A DNA stretch of 64,000 bases. It comes from Hanleya hanleyi. Its lineage: Eukaryota; Mollusca; Polyplacophora; Lepidopleurida; Hanleyidae. The notes under the pieces are model-generated. The model worked only from the letters and a program-made list of their open reading frames with translations, was not told where the DNA came from and did not search any database. This document shows positions 1 through 14,179 of the stretch, in pieces (the first letter of the stretch is position 1; the number at the start of each line of letters is the position of its first letter). The stretch spans positions 45,441 to 109,440 of the forward strand of contig JAVTVY010025257.1 in assembly GCA_036873755.1 (NCBI GenBank), read 5' to 3'. The translations under genes and the position numbers were made by a program.

Positions 1-603
1 GACATGCCGGACGATTTAAAGAGTGCAGAAATACTAATATTCTTCAGTCAGTTCTTAGAAAGAATAGAAAGAACAAAATAACTTCAATTCCATCAAAAAA
101 AATTTTCTTTCTTTTTGAGAGTTATGGGACTATCTCTCTCCGCTAAATTGAAAGCTTATAGATCTACACTACAATCTGTCGGGACGTGACAGGTTAAGTA
201 ACGGTATACAGTGTTGGACAGCAGTAAATAAAAGGATATTTTCAACGGCCTGGTAAATGTGGAGGTATACTGTAAGAACAACTGAAAACACAAACACATA
301 AAAGCACACAGAAAATCCACACACACATACACGCGAAATCCAATGGGAATAAAGAAATTCAAGACGATGTACGGATGTGGGGGTTGCGTATATTTTTTGG
401 AAGCGAAGATATAATTTGTACAGTACAACACAGCGAGTTGCAGACTTTCCGAGAGATAACTTCATAACAGGCATCATTCCAAGCATGGACTAATATTTAA
501 CACCATTTAAAAGCTATACGATAATGCAGGATAATCATTATTCATTTACGCTGACATTTTCTTTATCGACAGTGGCAGAGATCATTCATGAAATGACGGC
601 CTC
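1..603. other. AT-rich sequence without a recognised gene
   Basis: No open frame here has recognisable protein features. The frames present are short and overlap on the same strand. I see no clear repeat, RNA gene or promoter. Confidence 0.4.
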
Positions 604-1573
604 GCCATACGATCCACATCGCAATAGCTGCTCCCTAAGCATGCGCTGCTCGATTTTGTCCTAAATACCGGAAGGCGACGCGCGACGCGCGACGGAAAGG
701 GCGACGTCGCGGGCGACGTCGTGGGCGACGTCGCGTTTAAAAAGGGCGACGTCGCGTCGCGTTGTATCTCTTAACATTATAAGAACGCGACGGGAAGGGC
801 GACGGGATGGGCGACGTCGCGAGCGACGTCGTGCACGACGTCGTGGGCGACGTCGCCTATCGCGTCGTGTTGATTAAAGCGACGCGCGACGGGAAGGGCG
901 ACGTCGCGGGCGACGTCGCGGGCGACGTCGTGGGCGACGTCGCGTTTAAAAAGGGCGACGTCGCGTCGCGTTGTATCTCTTAACATTATAAGAACGCGAC
1001 GGGAAGGGCGACGGGAAGGGCGACGTCGCGGGCGACGTCGTGGGCGACGTCGCCCTTCCCGTCGCCTGCGACGCGCGACGCAAAAATGGCCGAAATGGAA
1101 CACCATACAGAGCTGATTCGTGAAATGGCGGCCTCACCATACGACCCACATCGCAATAGCTGCTCCTTAAGCATGCGCAGCTCGATTTTGTCCTAAAATA
1201 CCGGAAGGCGACGCGCGACGCGCGACGGAAAGGGCGACGTCGCGGGCGACGTCGTGAGCGACGTCGCGTTTAAAAGGGGCGACGTCGCGTCGCGTTCTAT
1301 CAATTAACATTATAAGAACACGACGGGAAGGGCGACGGGAAGGGCGACGTCGCGGGCGACGTCGTGGGCGACGTCGCTCATCCCGTCGCGTTGATGAAAG
1401 CGACGCGCGACGCGCGACGGGAAGGGCGACGTCGCGGGCGACGTCGCGTTTAAAAAGGGCGACGTCGCGTCGCGTTGGATCTCTTAACATTATAAGAACG
1501 CGACGGAAAGGGCGACGTCGCCCTTCCCGTCGCCTGCGACGCACGACGCAAAAATGGCCGAAATGGAACACCA
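604..1573. repeat. GC-rich CGACGT minisatellite inside a duplicated ~520-bp block
   Basis: Two large units can be seen. A non-satellite lead (about 604-670) recurs at about 1,119-1,205 with only scattered changes, and each lead is followed by a dense array built on a roughly 12-bp GGGCGACGTCGC motif and GACGGGAAGGGC variants. The 3' flank (AAAAATGGCCGAAATGGAAC) also occurs twice, near 1,083 and 1,550. The array is rich in CpG and in self-complementary GCGACGTCGC, unlike the AT-rich surroundings. Arg/Val/Asp-rich open frames on the minus strand follow from the repeat period and are not credible genes. Confidence 0.85.
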
Positions 1574-2559
1574 TAAGAAACACCATGTAAAGGGCCTGTG
1601 CCAGTGGTAGACTGTATACTGAAACCCCCATCTGTCGGTCAGATCTACATGAATATAACAGAATAGAATAGAAATCACACTCCCCAATACCCCATGATTT
1701 ATGATCTCCCATGTCACATCGGTGACCATCTCGGAGTGTGGTTGTCGGCGATGGCTCAATTTCCATCTCCTACCGTCAACCACACCCGGAGAGGGTCATT
1801 CAACCAGACCGGTCTGTCAGATCAACAGGGCGAGTGGAACATCCCCTGCCTGATGATCCGGTCGACCCACCTGGGGTGACAAGGGAAATGATATTAAACA
1901 ACAATTAACATTTAAAAATATACAATTCAAAATGTGACCGTCAACATCAGATATAAAATATGGAGCAATTTTGTAGACCTAATTTTAATCAGATTGCAGA
2001 TAATTATGCAATCACCACGGTAAATGACTAGAATGAGACGGTTAAGTTACAACCTGTATGAAATTTGTGACTAGAACAATGCAGTTGACTAGTATGGTTT
2101 CACAAATAATAAAACTGCCTCCATTCAGTCAAAAACTCGAAAACGGTAATGGCAGCCTGCTCTCTTGAATTTGACTGAGACCATATTTTCCAACCAGTCT
2201 GTGAAGTTTTGTGAAATATTTGGCGAAATTCAAGATTGCTTTTGTTTCGTACATTGAGTAGTTTATGATCCCCAGTGAAATAATATACTTGACCATAACT
2301 CAGTTATTTGATCATTTCTGATGTAAGATTATGCTGTAGGATATGTATATACCAGGTAATACACCTCTCTCATAACAAGTTAATTAATAATGTTGTTTCA
2401 CAAAAATGTGGGACCAGGACTTTTTAAAAAATAAATTTGAATGGGATAGCAACTTTTCTTTCTTTTCACAATAAAAAGGTTTTTTTCAAAGTAATATTAT
2501 CTTTGCACCGGTACTACCCCCCCCCCCCCCCCCCCCAATAAATGTTGCTCGGTCCCTAA
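1574..2559. other. Non-coding spacer with a 20-bp poly-C run
   Basis: No gene recognised. A run of 20 C residues lies at 2,517-2,536, immediately before the first copy of the ~6.2-kb macro-repeat. The run is a likely site of length error. Confidence 0.5.
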
Positions 2560-5500
2560 ATTGCCAGAACAGAAATATAGACATTATTAGATATTCATAG
2601 ATTTGGCTGAGCCCCGAAGTGATCAACTATAGTATTCACTATAACAGCATTTCAGTATTCTCATTTATAAATACGAACCATATATAGCCCTTTCCAAGAC
2701 ATTGTTCAATTATTGTATCGCGGTCATCTAATCTCCTTGCAGAATGTATATTATCTATAATAGCCTATCGAAGAAGCTTCAGATAGTGCGATTGTCATGC
2801 AGTCTTTAATAATGACGTATCCTTCACAGCAACTTTTCTTAGAATTGAAGATTCAGGCGAAGGAGATTTTCCCAACACAGTGTACAAATTTAAGTGGAGA
2901 AAGTATAGGAGGGGGCGCTTAAGACATAAATTTAATGGCAATTGACAAGTTAGTTTTCCATTTCCAGGCTGTCTTAATATAATTGCAAAACGAAATAGCA
3001 TCACCGATCTAAGCAATTTCAGAACGCTTAATTAGGCTTTACTTTGCGTTCGTGGAAAATACAAACACAATCCAGGAAACTAACAAACTTCACCAATGTC
3101 CCCATGGACAACTGCAGAATTCATTCTCTCCATCCTTGGTTATTTTTTCTCGTCCTGCAGTACTTCAGCATATAAAGTAATTGTCTCGTCTTTTCATCTC
3201 TTCCTTGAGAGCTGGAGAAAATTCAATTTATTGATGTCACTCATGAATTTCAAGGCGATAAGAAAAATCACATTGCGTCTAAAGTTGAAAACGATATGTC
3301 AGTTGTCAGCCAGCAAGTTTCCATTATTTTACAGGTATGGCCAAAGTGGTCATATCAAAAGAACTCGTCAAAGCGTAACTAATATGTGAACGTGGGAAAA
3401 AGCTAGATGAGGTTGATAGATGGTTTAAACCATCACCTGGTAAATAACCACTTGCCCTCCAGAAGTTTCCAATCTTATCCTTCGCTCACCGGACATGTTC
3501 CGCTTTATGAACGCCGCCAAGTTTAGGGGAGCCCAATTTCTATTAAACCCTCCCGTAGTCACAACCTTTCCCCAAAATAACACTTACAGTTAGGGTCATA
3601 ATGACGTACTTGCATGCTGTGAGGTTTAAATTGTCGGAGCGAGTTGTATATAAAAAATAATCCTCTCCGAAAACTGTTTTGGATTCTGTCGGCGAACTAT
3701 CCCTAAATTGCATGGAAAATATCAGGAGAGAAAATCAGGACCCCACACACATATACACGCCCATGCTATAAAATGGAATCAAGTTGCAGTTTAACGATAC
3801 AAGTGTCAGATACAAAATTCAGTAGTCAGCCGTCGTCCATGAAGAATTTCCGAGGATATAAGCGACATGTATATATAATACAAATATATATATATAATCA
3901 ATTTTCGGAAAATAAATTTTCAGGACTGGGTCATGGACTAATGCGTGAATTTGTTTATTATCTAGCGTTTACGAACTGATTCAAAACAGTCATTTGCTTG
4001 CACCTACGTTCGCGAATATTTCGTTGCAGTGTGATGCAGCATGATTGTAACTGGTCAGTCTGTTATCCATATAAATCTCCTATATATACTGACCTGCAGG
4101 TAAAAAGACCATTATCGTCCTGGAGTGAGGCAATTAGATAAAGGGTGATGTTCTTGTACTCAGTGCTATTAGTTGGTTATATGGTTGACTAGTGACCCAA
4201 TACGGAAATATATGTAGAGTAAAATTCATCTTGAGCGAGATGTCACTGACATATCAAGGAATATACAGTATCGGCCACAAAGGTCGATATATTGTTTGTC
4301 AGAAGGTTTGTGAATCTCCGAAGGATTTGTCGTTTTAATGAGCTACTGTCGGAATCTCAGTGCATGCATGGGAATTTAGAACTGATCCAGTACAGTTCCC
4401 CTATCATTAATTTATGTTAATTCCTGGAAATGTGGATGCGAATAAAAGGCGATTATTTTGTAAGAAAATATTGATGATAAGGTATTAGAATTTAAAGCAT
4501 GTATGCCATCACATTGCAGACATTCGATGTTCTTTGATTGGCTGCGTTTCCACGTCGATCGTCACGAATTGGTGTAAAACCAATGTATGTTTGTCGAAAG
4601 GTTTTATTGCGAACAAATCGGGCAATTGACAATTTATTCCAGAAACGAAGCTTCCGGTTGTTTCGAGTGTATGGTTTGAACCACCATTGACTCTAATCCA
4701 GGATCGACCACCTTCCATGAATGTTCCATGGACTGACGTTTGAGGACCTTGGATGATGGATGATGGTTTTGACATAATGGATATGAAGGAAAGCCTTCAA
4801 CACGTGATTGTGATGTACATGTGCTTATGTTATAAACCAAGCATATACGTGTCCCCGAAATGCTGCCCGAACAAAAAAATTATGTCCTTTCTGAATGCAT
4901 TTATGGACCGCGCCCGATAGGCATTTTGTTGAGTGGTAATATTAAAATATCCAGAGATCTGTATCATGTGTATTAGAATCTTTACTTTGAATTAAATTAA
5001 TTCTTTGGGCGAATCTCGTTCGTATATATAATTGAGTCTATACCTTCATCGCACAAGACGCCGAGCTCAAACACTCATACTGAACTTGGGACAGGAATCT
5101 GACCTAAAACAACCGACCGTCTGTCAGATAATGTCTTATCGGGACCGACACAAAAAGTGGACAGCAACGACGCTTGGTTATACTGGGGTTCTTTGCATGT
5201 CGCGTATACTATACTATTTTCTTTTCAGCTGCGTCGTTAGGCTATTAGCGAGACATTTTGATGAACAATCAAGTCAGATCCCCAGCCTCGTATCCCATGA
5301 GTCTCCCGGAGAACTCATCCGAGCAAAATAACCGTTTAGTTATGTCGAGAAGTGTTCACACTATTCTCCTAAGCAATTAAAGGATGGTTGTTTGGAAAAA
5401 AGAGAACATGTCTTGAGTGATGAGTCATAAAGCATTGTGACGAGTTCACCTTGGCATTTTACGCCAAAAAGATACGAAAAGACAGCTTATCAAGGACTGA

Positions 5501-8500
5501 ATGCCTACTGTTTGGTCACAAACATTTTTTTTAATTAAAAATGATTACTCACGTCACTTTCTCGGAGAAAAAAGTCGCTTCTCATTCTCATTGACGTCCG
5601 CAGAAATTTGCATAGATTACTGACAGATCATCTGAAATGGTTCACCATTCGAATTCCAAAGAAGGTATATTTCTTTCTAAATCTCAAGAAAACGGAATAT
5701 CCTTCAAAAATTCACGAATCAAACTGATTTGCCAGAATTACATTGTTCTGTCGAAGGTTCGATTTTTTTTAACAATGCATCAATCAAAGTGATCGAGACT
5801 GTATACGGTATCCGTATTGGACCGTACTGCGTAAAGATTTCATCCCACTGAATAGCTTTTGGTGGAAATCTTAGTCACCCTTCTCGACAGCCTCTCTGAC
5901 AATTAGTCACCCTTCTCGACGGCCTCTCTGACAATTAGTCACCCTTCTCGACGGCCTCTCTGACAATTAGTCACCCTTCTCGACGGCCTCTCTGACAATT
6001 AGCCACCCTTCTCGACGGCCTCTCTGACAATTTCAGAACTGAGGATTCTGTGATTGCTTTCTCATGATCCACCATGGGCACATCGTAAATTTGCAAATTA
6101 CAGATTGGAGTAACGGTTTGGGGAACATGAAATAAAACGTATTGCTGCTGTTGTCAACGGAACGAACATCGTACAGGGAACTAACATGTACGAAATCTGG
6201 ACATGTTTCAGTATCAACGACGGACGATTAAGGCAACTATATGGTGTTTATACAAGTAATCGCAATAAATGACGAAGCTCAACAAAATTAAATAAATTTG
6301 TACGGAATTAGGAATAAAAATTAATCCATTGGTCCTAAGGTGGATCTAGTTCATGAGCATTTGTTGGCCAATGTACGCGGAGTGTAAAAAGATATATATA
6401 TATCGGGTTCTCATGTGACAAACGTGTACCGATTGATATGACAAATGCCTGAATACACCATGACGAAGAGGCGTTCTTGACTGACTGCTTGTTCTACTAT
6501 CGTTCCATGGCTATTCAATTCTCCAGTCTCGAAGAAATATTTCTATGCAGAGGATATAAAGCGAGGATGATGGCATCGCAGGCTAGAGCGTAACAAAATG
6601 AAAAGTTGGCAGATTTGTCTAATTAAGTCGTCGACTTTTTACTTGGTCCATCCCGATTGACATTTTGATCATCATGTTTCGGAGAAGCTCTTGTTTGAGG
6701 CCAGGTCAACCATGATGAAGAGTCGCTCTTGATTTATCCTACCATCTTCTCGATTTGCGAGGTTTTAATTGGTGAGTTCCCGTCAGCATATGTTACGCTG
6801 GCAAAGCGTAAAATTTATATTAAATTATCAAGGTAAAAAATTATCTTTGATCTACAGATTATTCTGGGTCTATAGACTTCTGCTGTCGGAACATATTAGA
6901 ATGGCGGACAATAACATCAGAGCTGCTTGGCCGATCATTTGTTCAGGACAACATTTAGTTGTCACTGTCAAACTGATCAATGGAGAAGATAAATAAGGAC
7001 AAAAACTGGCTTATATTTTTAACGGGAACGGAAAGATATCAAGGTTCGAATGTAAGCGTGTTATATGATTATAATGTCGTCATCAGCAACATTTTATTTA
7101 ATTCATCTACCGTTATGAAGGGTTGCTAATCTCTTACAAAATCAGTGGCATACCGTACGTATTTCTTCTCAAATAGCAGAAGCATACACATTACAGAACA
7201 TGCTGACGGTTTGGCAGGAATTGCAAAATATTATTTCTTTCACATAACACTTGGAACAGCGTTTCGAAGTGTAGTTATGTTGAAAGTTGGATCGGCGATT
7301 TTGTGGTGGAAGCATCAAACGGAACCAGGATAAGTTTCACACAAAATACTGATCGTGTTTTCGGTAGCTGTCGATGAAGGAGGTTTTGATTCTTATTTGT
7401 TTTCATATTAAACAATCAAACTGTACGAAAGTATAGACTATTAAATACATATATTGTCACATACATTTTTCTACGGTGGATACATGGGGGGTACATCATT
7501 TTTAACAGAAGTTGTTCTGAATCGTTTAAAATTGTATCCGTCTTTTTCATTTGTTAGCAATACATAACAAAGACATTAATATAAATAATTTTAGTTATTG
7601 CTATCAAAGATAAAGGATGTGTCGATAGAAATTTATGTGTGTAAGTCCGAATAAATGAAAGAAGAAGTAAAAAACCTCATGGGATGCGACAAAACAATCG
7701 TGATTAATCCGTGATAAACTGTGATAAATCCGTGATACACCGTGATTATTTCGAAATGTTTCCCACGTTCTCAGCGGTGCCCTGGGAAACCTATCCGAAT
7801 TTTAATTTTCTCATTTAATGCTCAATACATAACGAGGAAGGAAACATCAGAAAAAGGTCATTTTATCACACGAATAAATTACTGTTATAATTGTCGATCT
7901 TCCTGAGAACCGGAGAATTTGCACAAATTGAACTGCTTCAATACGGAATTAATCCAAAGCATGTGACCAACACGCCCAAGAATTACTTTGAGTGTTCAAT
8001 AAACAAGAACAAAATATTGTAATTTATACTAATTGAAAATATTGTTTTATACATATTGTTTCGTGTTAGTACTTTAACCGCGCTTCATTCGAGACCGATC
8101 CTCGACAAACCGTACAATAACTTTGAAACCTATTATTACCATGTTTTACGTCACATCAGTTGCTAATATTTAATTGTTATAGAATGCCAGCAATAAAGTT
8201 CTACGCGTTCCATGTAGTACGCTGAGAGAAAATGCGAATTTTGATGTAATGTAATTTCGGACTGCTGGGAGAAAACCTCGATGCACAATTTTTGCATTCT
8301 ATCTGCGCTTGAGACAGATTTCTACAGAATACAAAATAATAACGTGGTTGTATTGCTAGCTGTTGTCGTCGCGGATTGTTGTACTAAAGGGATTTGTTAT
8401 TTCTATCAGTGTTTCAGACCAATATCATAGCGAAAACATTGTCCGACCTTTCTGTACATGTAAGTTATTATATTACAGAGGCTTCCTTTGGCTTAATTAC

Positions 8501-8775
8501 AATGAGAAGCCGTACCCTGACAGGAATTTGGTTACAGAGTGGAAATTCTTTTGTGGACGATCTAGGAATTTTGGAATACATGTTCGATTGGTTGCATATT
8601 CCCTAGGGAACAGATAGGTTTAGATATGATGTCTAAATTATAGTTCTGTGAGTCCTTGCTTGGGCTTGTTTCCTGTTTAATCATAGAGCTTCGTTACTTG
8701 GAAACTGGAATGGCACAGAATGCAACCTGTAGTATCTGGCGGCACGAGTCGGTTACTTTTCAATCAAGTTGTCTA
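2560..8775. repeat. Macro-repeat copy 1 (~6.2 kb), non-coding
   Basis: The segment around 2,573-2,640 (…AAATATAGAC…TTTGGCTGAGCCCCGAAGTG) recurs at 8,780-8,850 and again at 32,690-32,755, giving a period near 6.2 kb between the first two. Further landmarks keep the same order in copy 2: 3,070 matches 10,435, 3,792 matches 11,565, 3,908 matches 12,207 and 4,509 matches 12,880. The interval 5,670-8,640 matches 27,745-30,480. No long frame is conserved between copies, so this looks like a decayed large mobile element or a segmental tandem duplication rather than a gene family. Confidence 0.75.
5871..6031. repeat. 32-bp tandem repeat, five copies
   Basis: Five direct copies of a 32-bp unit begin with TTAGTCACCCTTCTCGAC at 5,871, 5,903, 5,935, 5,967 and 5,999. 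Copies differ by only one or two bases (the first has CGACAG for CGACGG, the last TTAGCC). The block lies inside macro-repeat copy 1. The matching place in copy 2 (about 27,930-27,985) has no comparable array, so it expanded after the duplication. Confidence 0.9.
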
Positions 8776-11700
8776 AATTGCCAGAAACAGAAATATAGAC
8801 ATAACGTATTATTATATATTCATAGATTTGGCTGAGCCCCGAAGTGATCAATCAAACTATCGTATTCACCATAATCACATTTCCCCATTCTCATTTATAA
8901 ATGCGGTGCACCGCTGAATTACATATAGCCTTTCCCCCCAAAAATCGGTCAATTATTGTCTCGCGTTCATCTAATCTCCTTGCAGAATGTACATTATCTA
9001 TAACAATCGGTCGGACAACCTTCAGATGGGGCGATTGTCAATCTTTAATAATGACGTAGCCTTCACAACAACCGGTTATATTTGAAGATCAAGGCATTGG
9101 AGATTTTTCAAACACACTGTACAGATTGTGAAATATGGGCCATCCTTAGCTGGTTTTTCTCGGCTTCCAATAATTCAGCATATGAGGTGAATGTTACATC
9201 TTTTATCTCCTCCTAGAGAGCAAAAGAAAAAATCAATTTATTTGTACCGGTAATGAAAAACACAGTGTACAGATTGTGAAATATTGATTTCTTAGCCACC
9301 TTACTTTAACGTAAAGGTAGACTTCTTAGCCACCATACTTGTCCCAGTAATTTGTGCATGCAAACCACAAGTCATATTTTAAATGTCACAGTACATACAT
9401 ATATTTGTTATTTGTGAGAAACGGTTATAAAAGTCCAGTCTATATGATTTAATATTGGATGGTTGTATAACTGCACTGAATTTGTACTTTGTGAATCCCA
9501 AGTTTGATGAGAATGTTTTAGTTTTGAGACAGATAGCGATTCGACATGTCATAATTTTACTGAGGATTTGATGGGCCTGGCATGAACCCACATTCATTCA
9601 GGACAGTATAAAAGAGAATGTTTGACAATTTCAAATTACAGTTCATTCCATCATACTGTCGTACTGCCACTGGTAGAGTTCACAAATGTTGTAGCTGCTT
9701 CAAGATGCATGTATAGTAAAAACTATATCATCAGAAATTTGTGCTGTGCTCTCCATGTCCAGAGAAAATCACTGGCCGGACCGGAGTCTTCTGAAGGTTT
9801 ATGTTATTTCACTCGGGAATGTCGGCGCCCCATACAAGCCCACTTTTCGTCGAAACTTCCTACAAATTACAAGATGAAGGTGGTGGAGGGTAAAGGAAGA
9901 GGATCTTAGGCATGTATCTAATGATAAATGTATTTTTTCATTTCCAAATTGTCTTAACGACAAAGCGGCATGGTATCACTGCCCTAAGCAATTTCAGAAC
10001 GATTAATTAAAATCAAAGCTTTGATTTGCGTTTATCAAAGAAAACAAAACAGCAATCGCTATGGGCTGATTTGTCAAACTAACAGCTCCTACACAGTGGG
10101 TGAATGGTTTGTTTTTCAGATACGCGGACGTATACACTGTCGGAAGGATTGGTGTCAAACTGACCAAGAATTTTTGGGTATAGACGTGACGGACCCAAAA
10201 AGTTTGGCTCAAATTTCATTTTGATCCAAACAATTTGGGTCCTTTTGGCCCAACTAACTTGGGTACGTCACGTATCTATCCAAAAGGTCTGAAAGAGAAG
10301 AGCTTTTGCTTTTCGATTTGTACCAGGAAATGCTTTAAACTATAAAGTCATTAGAGAACATTGAAGAAACAAATCTTTTAAATTGAAATAGATCTAAGCG
10401 AAAAAAAAATTAACGAAAAATTCTGGAAAATATTAAGAAAATCCAGGAGCTAACAAAATTCACCAATAATGGGCCACCGTAGAATGCATTTTCTCTTTCC
10501 TTAGCTGTTTTTTTCTCGGTTTTTAATAATTCAGCATATGAGGGGAATGTCTCATCTTTTGTCTCTTCCTAGAGAGCAAAAGAAAAATCAATTTATTGGT
10601 ACCGGTAATGAATTTCAAGTTGATAAGGAAAACTACATTGCATCTAAAGTTGAGGATGATATGACAGTTAACATTATTGTATATCTATGGCCAGTGTATA
10701 ATATGGTGATATTGAATGGACTCGTCAAAGCGTAACTCACATGTAAACGTGGGAACAAGCTCGTTGAGTTTGATAGATGGTTTAAGCCTTCACCTGGTAA
10801 ATTGCCATTCGCCCTTCAGACGTTCTCAATCTTGTACTGATCACAAAGGCAGGATATGGTTCACGAATGCCGCGAGGTTATGAGGAGTCAATTTCGAACC
10901 TTCTGGTAGTCGCACCCTTTCCTCAAAATCAACAATATTATTGTATGATGTAATATGCATGATGTAGGGACTGAATTGTCAGAGCGAAGTGACTATAGAA
11001 ATTACATTCGCCCAAATTAGTTTTGGGTTCCGTCACTAAACTGTCAGTCGATTACATGAAAAATATCAGGAGACAAAATGGGCACCCACTCGCACACACA
11101 TTCATGCAAATGCCATAATATTGCATGAATTTGCCATAATATTGCAGATGCTATAATATCGCATGAATTCCGCTTAACCCGGGGCTAGGGGCCGTATGAA
11201 CCCATTTACTTCAAGATCCTCATGGTACTCATATGAACAGGCACAATCAAAGCGTGACTGAGATACATCATTCTTTAGATGACGACTTCACAACGAATAT
11301 TATGGATTAAGAATACTGATCAGCGATACGGATTTGATATTTTTGGAACATCATGATGTCTTGCCGGCAACATTGAAAACTGTTGAACGCTTCTCTCTTG
11401 CAGGAAACAAGCTTATGTTTATGTATACTATGATTGTCTTTTTGAATCTGGTGCTAATACTGTTATATGGAATATAGAATAGGTCTTTGGATTATGGACG
11501 CGGATATTCTCTAATGGACGACGGCTGATTTATGAATGACGGATTAGACGCTTGTAATTTTCACAATACAAGCGCCAGATCGGATATTCAGTAGCCGGTC
11601 ATCGTCCATGAAGAATTCCTGTGGTCATAATCGAACATCCACAATCCAAGCAGGTGTAACATACAAATGCATATGGGAGACAAACTAATTTCGTTAAACG

Positions 11701-13021
11701 CAACATAACAATGGTGGTGAGAAAAGATGCCGGCGTACTGACAAGTAGTCAAATGACTCCACAGGCAAATATACTAAGAGAGAAGTGCTCTCAATGATGC
11801 TAGCAAGAAATTGTGATGATCCAATCGCCATATCCGTATCAGTGACCGGTTAATATTTCTAGCAGATTTTACTGCGCAAGGTCCACCTTATACTGACACC
11901 ATTTCCTGATAGACATAAAACAAGAACTTTTTTCCGATTATAGACTGCGTTATCACATAATTAGTAAACTGATCAGAATATCTCATTTTGAAATATGGGC
12001 AAAAGTCTTTTCAAATGGGAACTGGGTTAGGACTAGGGTTAGGACGTGCGTTTCAGACAATGTACCTTTTGATATCGGCAGATTTTCCAGGAAAATTATA
12101 CAACATCAAATACACATACCACACATCTACATGTTCCCATAGCAGGAAACAACAGCTGGATTTAGGAGCAAGATTTTGGGAATAAAGCCTATATACAAAG
12201 ATCAGTTTTCAGGCCTGGGTCATGGAATATTATGTGAAAGTTTCTGAATTTGTTTAGCAGCCAACGTTTACGAACAGTTTTGAAACAGTTATTTGTTTGC
12301 ACTTATGATCGTGAATATTTCGTTGCATTGTGGGGCAGGATGGCTGTAATTGACTGCACTTCAGTCCAATACGAATATAAATATACTGAATGTATTGACC
12401 TGTAGGTAACATGAAGGCTATCTTCCTGTGTGGCCTGAGGTAATTATATAAAGCTTGGTGATTTTGGGCTATGGTGGCCATTTTCAGTGATTTTGCTCAT
12501 TTTTTTTAGTAGGTTATCTCCCTTTCCTAGGTTAAGAGATAGGGATTCACGCAAAATCTCATATTGAGAGAGGCGTCAGCGAAAACGAATTTTACTTAGT
12601 CCATATAAAGTCTCGGCCACACTGTTGAACAATTCAAAAACTTTAACGGAACATTGAAGTTTCGGCGGTTCAGATTGATTCTGATATACCTTTTCCGGAG
12701 GATTTGCTGTTTTCTTGAGCTATTGTCGACAATCTTACTTCATGGGAATTTAAAACTGAACAAGTAAAGCTCTCCTGTATTAATCTTTTATAATCCTTGG
12801 AAATGTCAAATTCGAATGAAAGGGGATTTTTATCCGAAGAAATTATTGATGATAATCTTCTGAAATTTACAGCATGTATGCCATCACACTGCTGTCATTC
12901 GATGTTCATCGATGAGCTGCGTTTCCACGTCTTTACGCATTGGTGTAACACGCCATGGTATGCTTGTCACAAGGATTTATTGCGAACGAGTCGGACAATT
13001 GTCAAATTATTTCAGAAACAA
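8776..13021. repeat. Macro-repeat copy 2, left part
   Basis: This is collinear with copy 1 from its first landmark (8,780 matches 2,573) up to 13,021 (matches about 4,650). It is interrupted near 11,105-11,560 by a ~400-bp dispersed element that also occurs at 36,680-37,050 (same strand) and 21,990-22,400 (opposite strand). Copy 1 lacks that element at the equivalent point (about 3,770). No gene is supported. Confidence 0.7.
11105..11560 (+). repeat. ~400-bp dispersed repeat inserted in macro-repeat copy 2
   Basis: It contains the landmarks GCTTAACCCGGGGCTAGGGG, TCAAAGCGTGACTGAGATAC and GGATTTGATATTTTTGGAAC. The same landmarks occur in the same order at 36,680-37,050 and, reverse-complemented, at 21,990-22,400; a weaker copy lies at 42,250-42,500. 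Because copy 1 is uninterrupted here, it appears to be a mobile insertion. Ends and target duplication were not resolved. Confidence 0.6.
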
Positions 13022-13315
13022 CCCTTACAAACCAGTAAGCTGGGGAATTTGTGGGGTTTATGTAGGGCAAGCTATGTAGGGATCACGTGGGGAATGTGTA
13101 GGACAGCCAATGTGGGGAATGTGTAGGGATTTGGTAAAATCCTCACATTGGACTTAGTCATGGAAAAGGAGATTCTTAATGCTGCTTAGCTGAATTAAAT
13201 CCCCGCACTATCCCAACCTCAGCCCCACGTGTTCCTTACATGTGGGGATGATGCGGGGAACTATATTTAAAGCTGGTATGGAATCGACCCACAATATTCC
13301 TGCAGTAAGTCCAGC

Positions 13316-14000
13316 ATGGTACAGAAAACCCCACAATATCCCCACGTGGGGAATCTGCGGGGTAGAAAAGCCCACAATATCCCCACGTGGGGAATCTGCG
13401 GGGCAGTACTTCCAGCATGGGACAGAAAACCCCACAACATCCCCACGTGGGGAATCTGCGGGGCAGTAATTCCAGCATGGGACGGAAAACCCCACAATAT
13501 CCCCAAGTGGGGAATCTGCGGGGCAGAAAACCCAATAATATCCCCACGTGGGGAATCTGCGGGGCAGAAAACCCCACAATATCCCCACGTGGGGAATCTG
13601 CGGGGCAGTACTTCCAGCATGGGACAGAAAACCCCACAACATCCCCACGTGGGGAATCTGCGGGGCAGTACTTCCAGCATGGGACAGAAAACCCCACAAC
13701 AGCCCCACGTGGGGAATCTACGGGGCAGTAATTCCAGCATGGGACAGAAAATCCCACAATATCCCCACGTGGGGAATCTGCGGGGCAGTACTTCCAGCAT
13801 GGGACAGAAAACCCCACAACATCCCCACGTGGGGAATCTGCGGGGCAATGCTTCCAGCATGGGACAGAAAACCCCACAACATCCCCACGTGGGGGATCTG
13901 CGGGGCAGTAATTCCAGCATGGGACAGAAAACCCCACAATATCCCCATGTGGGGAATCTGCGGGGCAGTAATTCCAATATGGGGCAGAAAACCCCCCAAG
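13316..14000. repeat. 60-bp minisatellite with a CCCCACGTGGGG palindromic core
   Basis: About 12 units repeat. Most are 60 bp (cores at 13,643, 13,703, 13,763, 13,823, 13,883 and 13,943), and a few are about 41 bp because a block containing CTTCCAGCATGGGACA is missing. Each unit carries a 14-bp perfect palindrome TCCCCACGTGGGGA, which includes a CACGTG E-box. One unit (13,501) has CCCCAAGTGG and another (13,943) CCCCATGTGG. Long open frames on both strands arise because the period is a multiple of three. Confidence 0.9.
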
Positions 14001-14179
14001 GAGGTATGGCAACATCCCCACAGTAACCCTACAATATACCCACGTGTGGGGATGGGGTGGGGTTATCGCCCCCGAATGTACCAACAATGGGTTATTTTCA
14101 GGGTAGTTATTTGGGAGTGAGGAATGAATTGGGCAGAGCACTCTGCAGTATCCCCACAAATGGAGAAATTACGGGGCAG

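Noticed and set aside
777..1766. Arg/Val/Asp-rich repetitive proteins on the minus strand
   Set aside because: They are translations of the CGACGT minisatellite, with no independent evidence of coding.
5871..6031. Regular repeats that might suggest a CRISPR array
   Set aside because: The 32-bp units are directly adjacent without spacers and the context is eukaryotic repeat DNA.
13208..14159. Long open frames (up to 307 aa) on both strands, looking like repetitive secreted or structural proteins
   Set aside because: They come from a 60-bp minisatellite whose period is a multiple of three. Several frames on both strands are open equally, and there is no promoter, signal peptide or codon bias.
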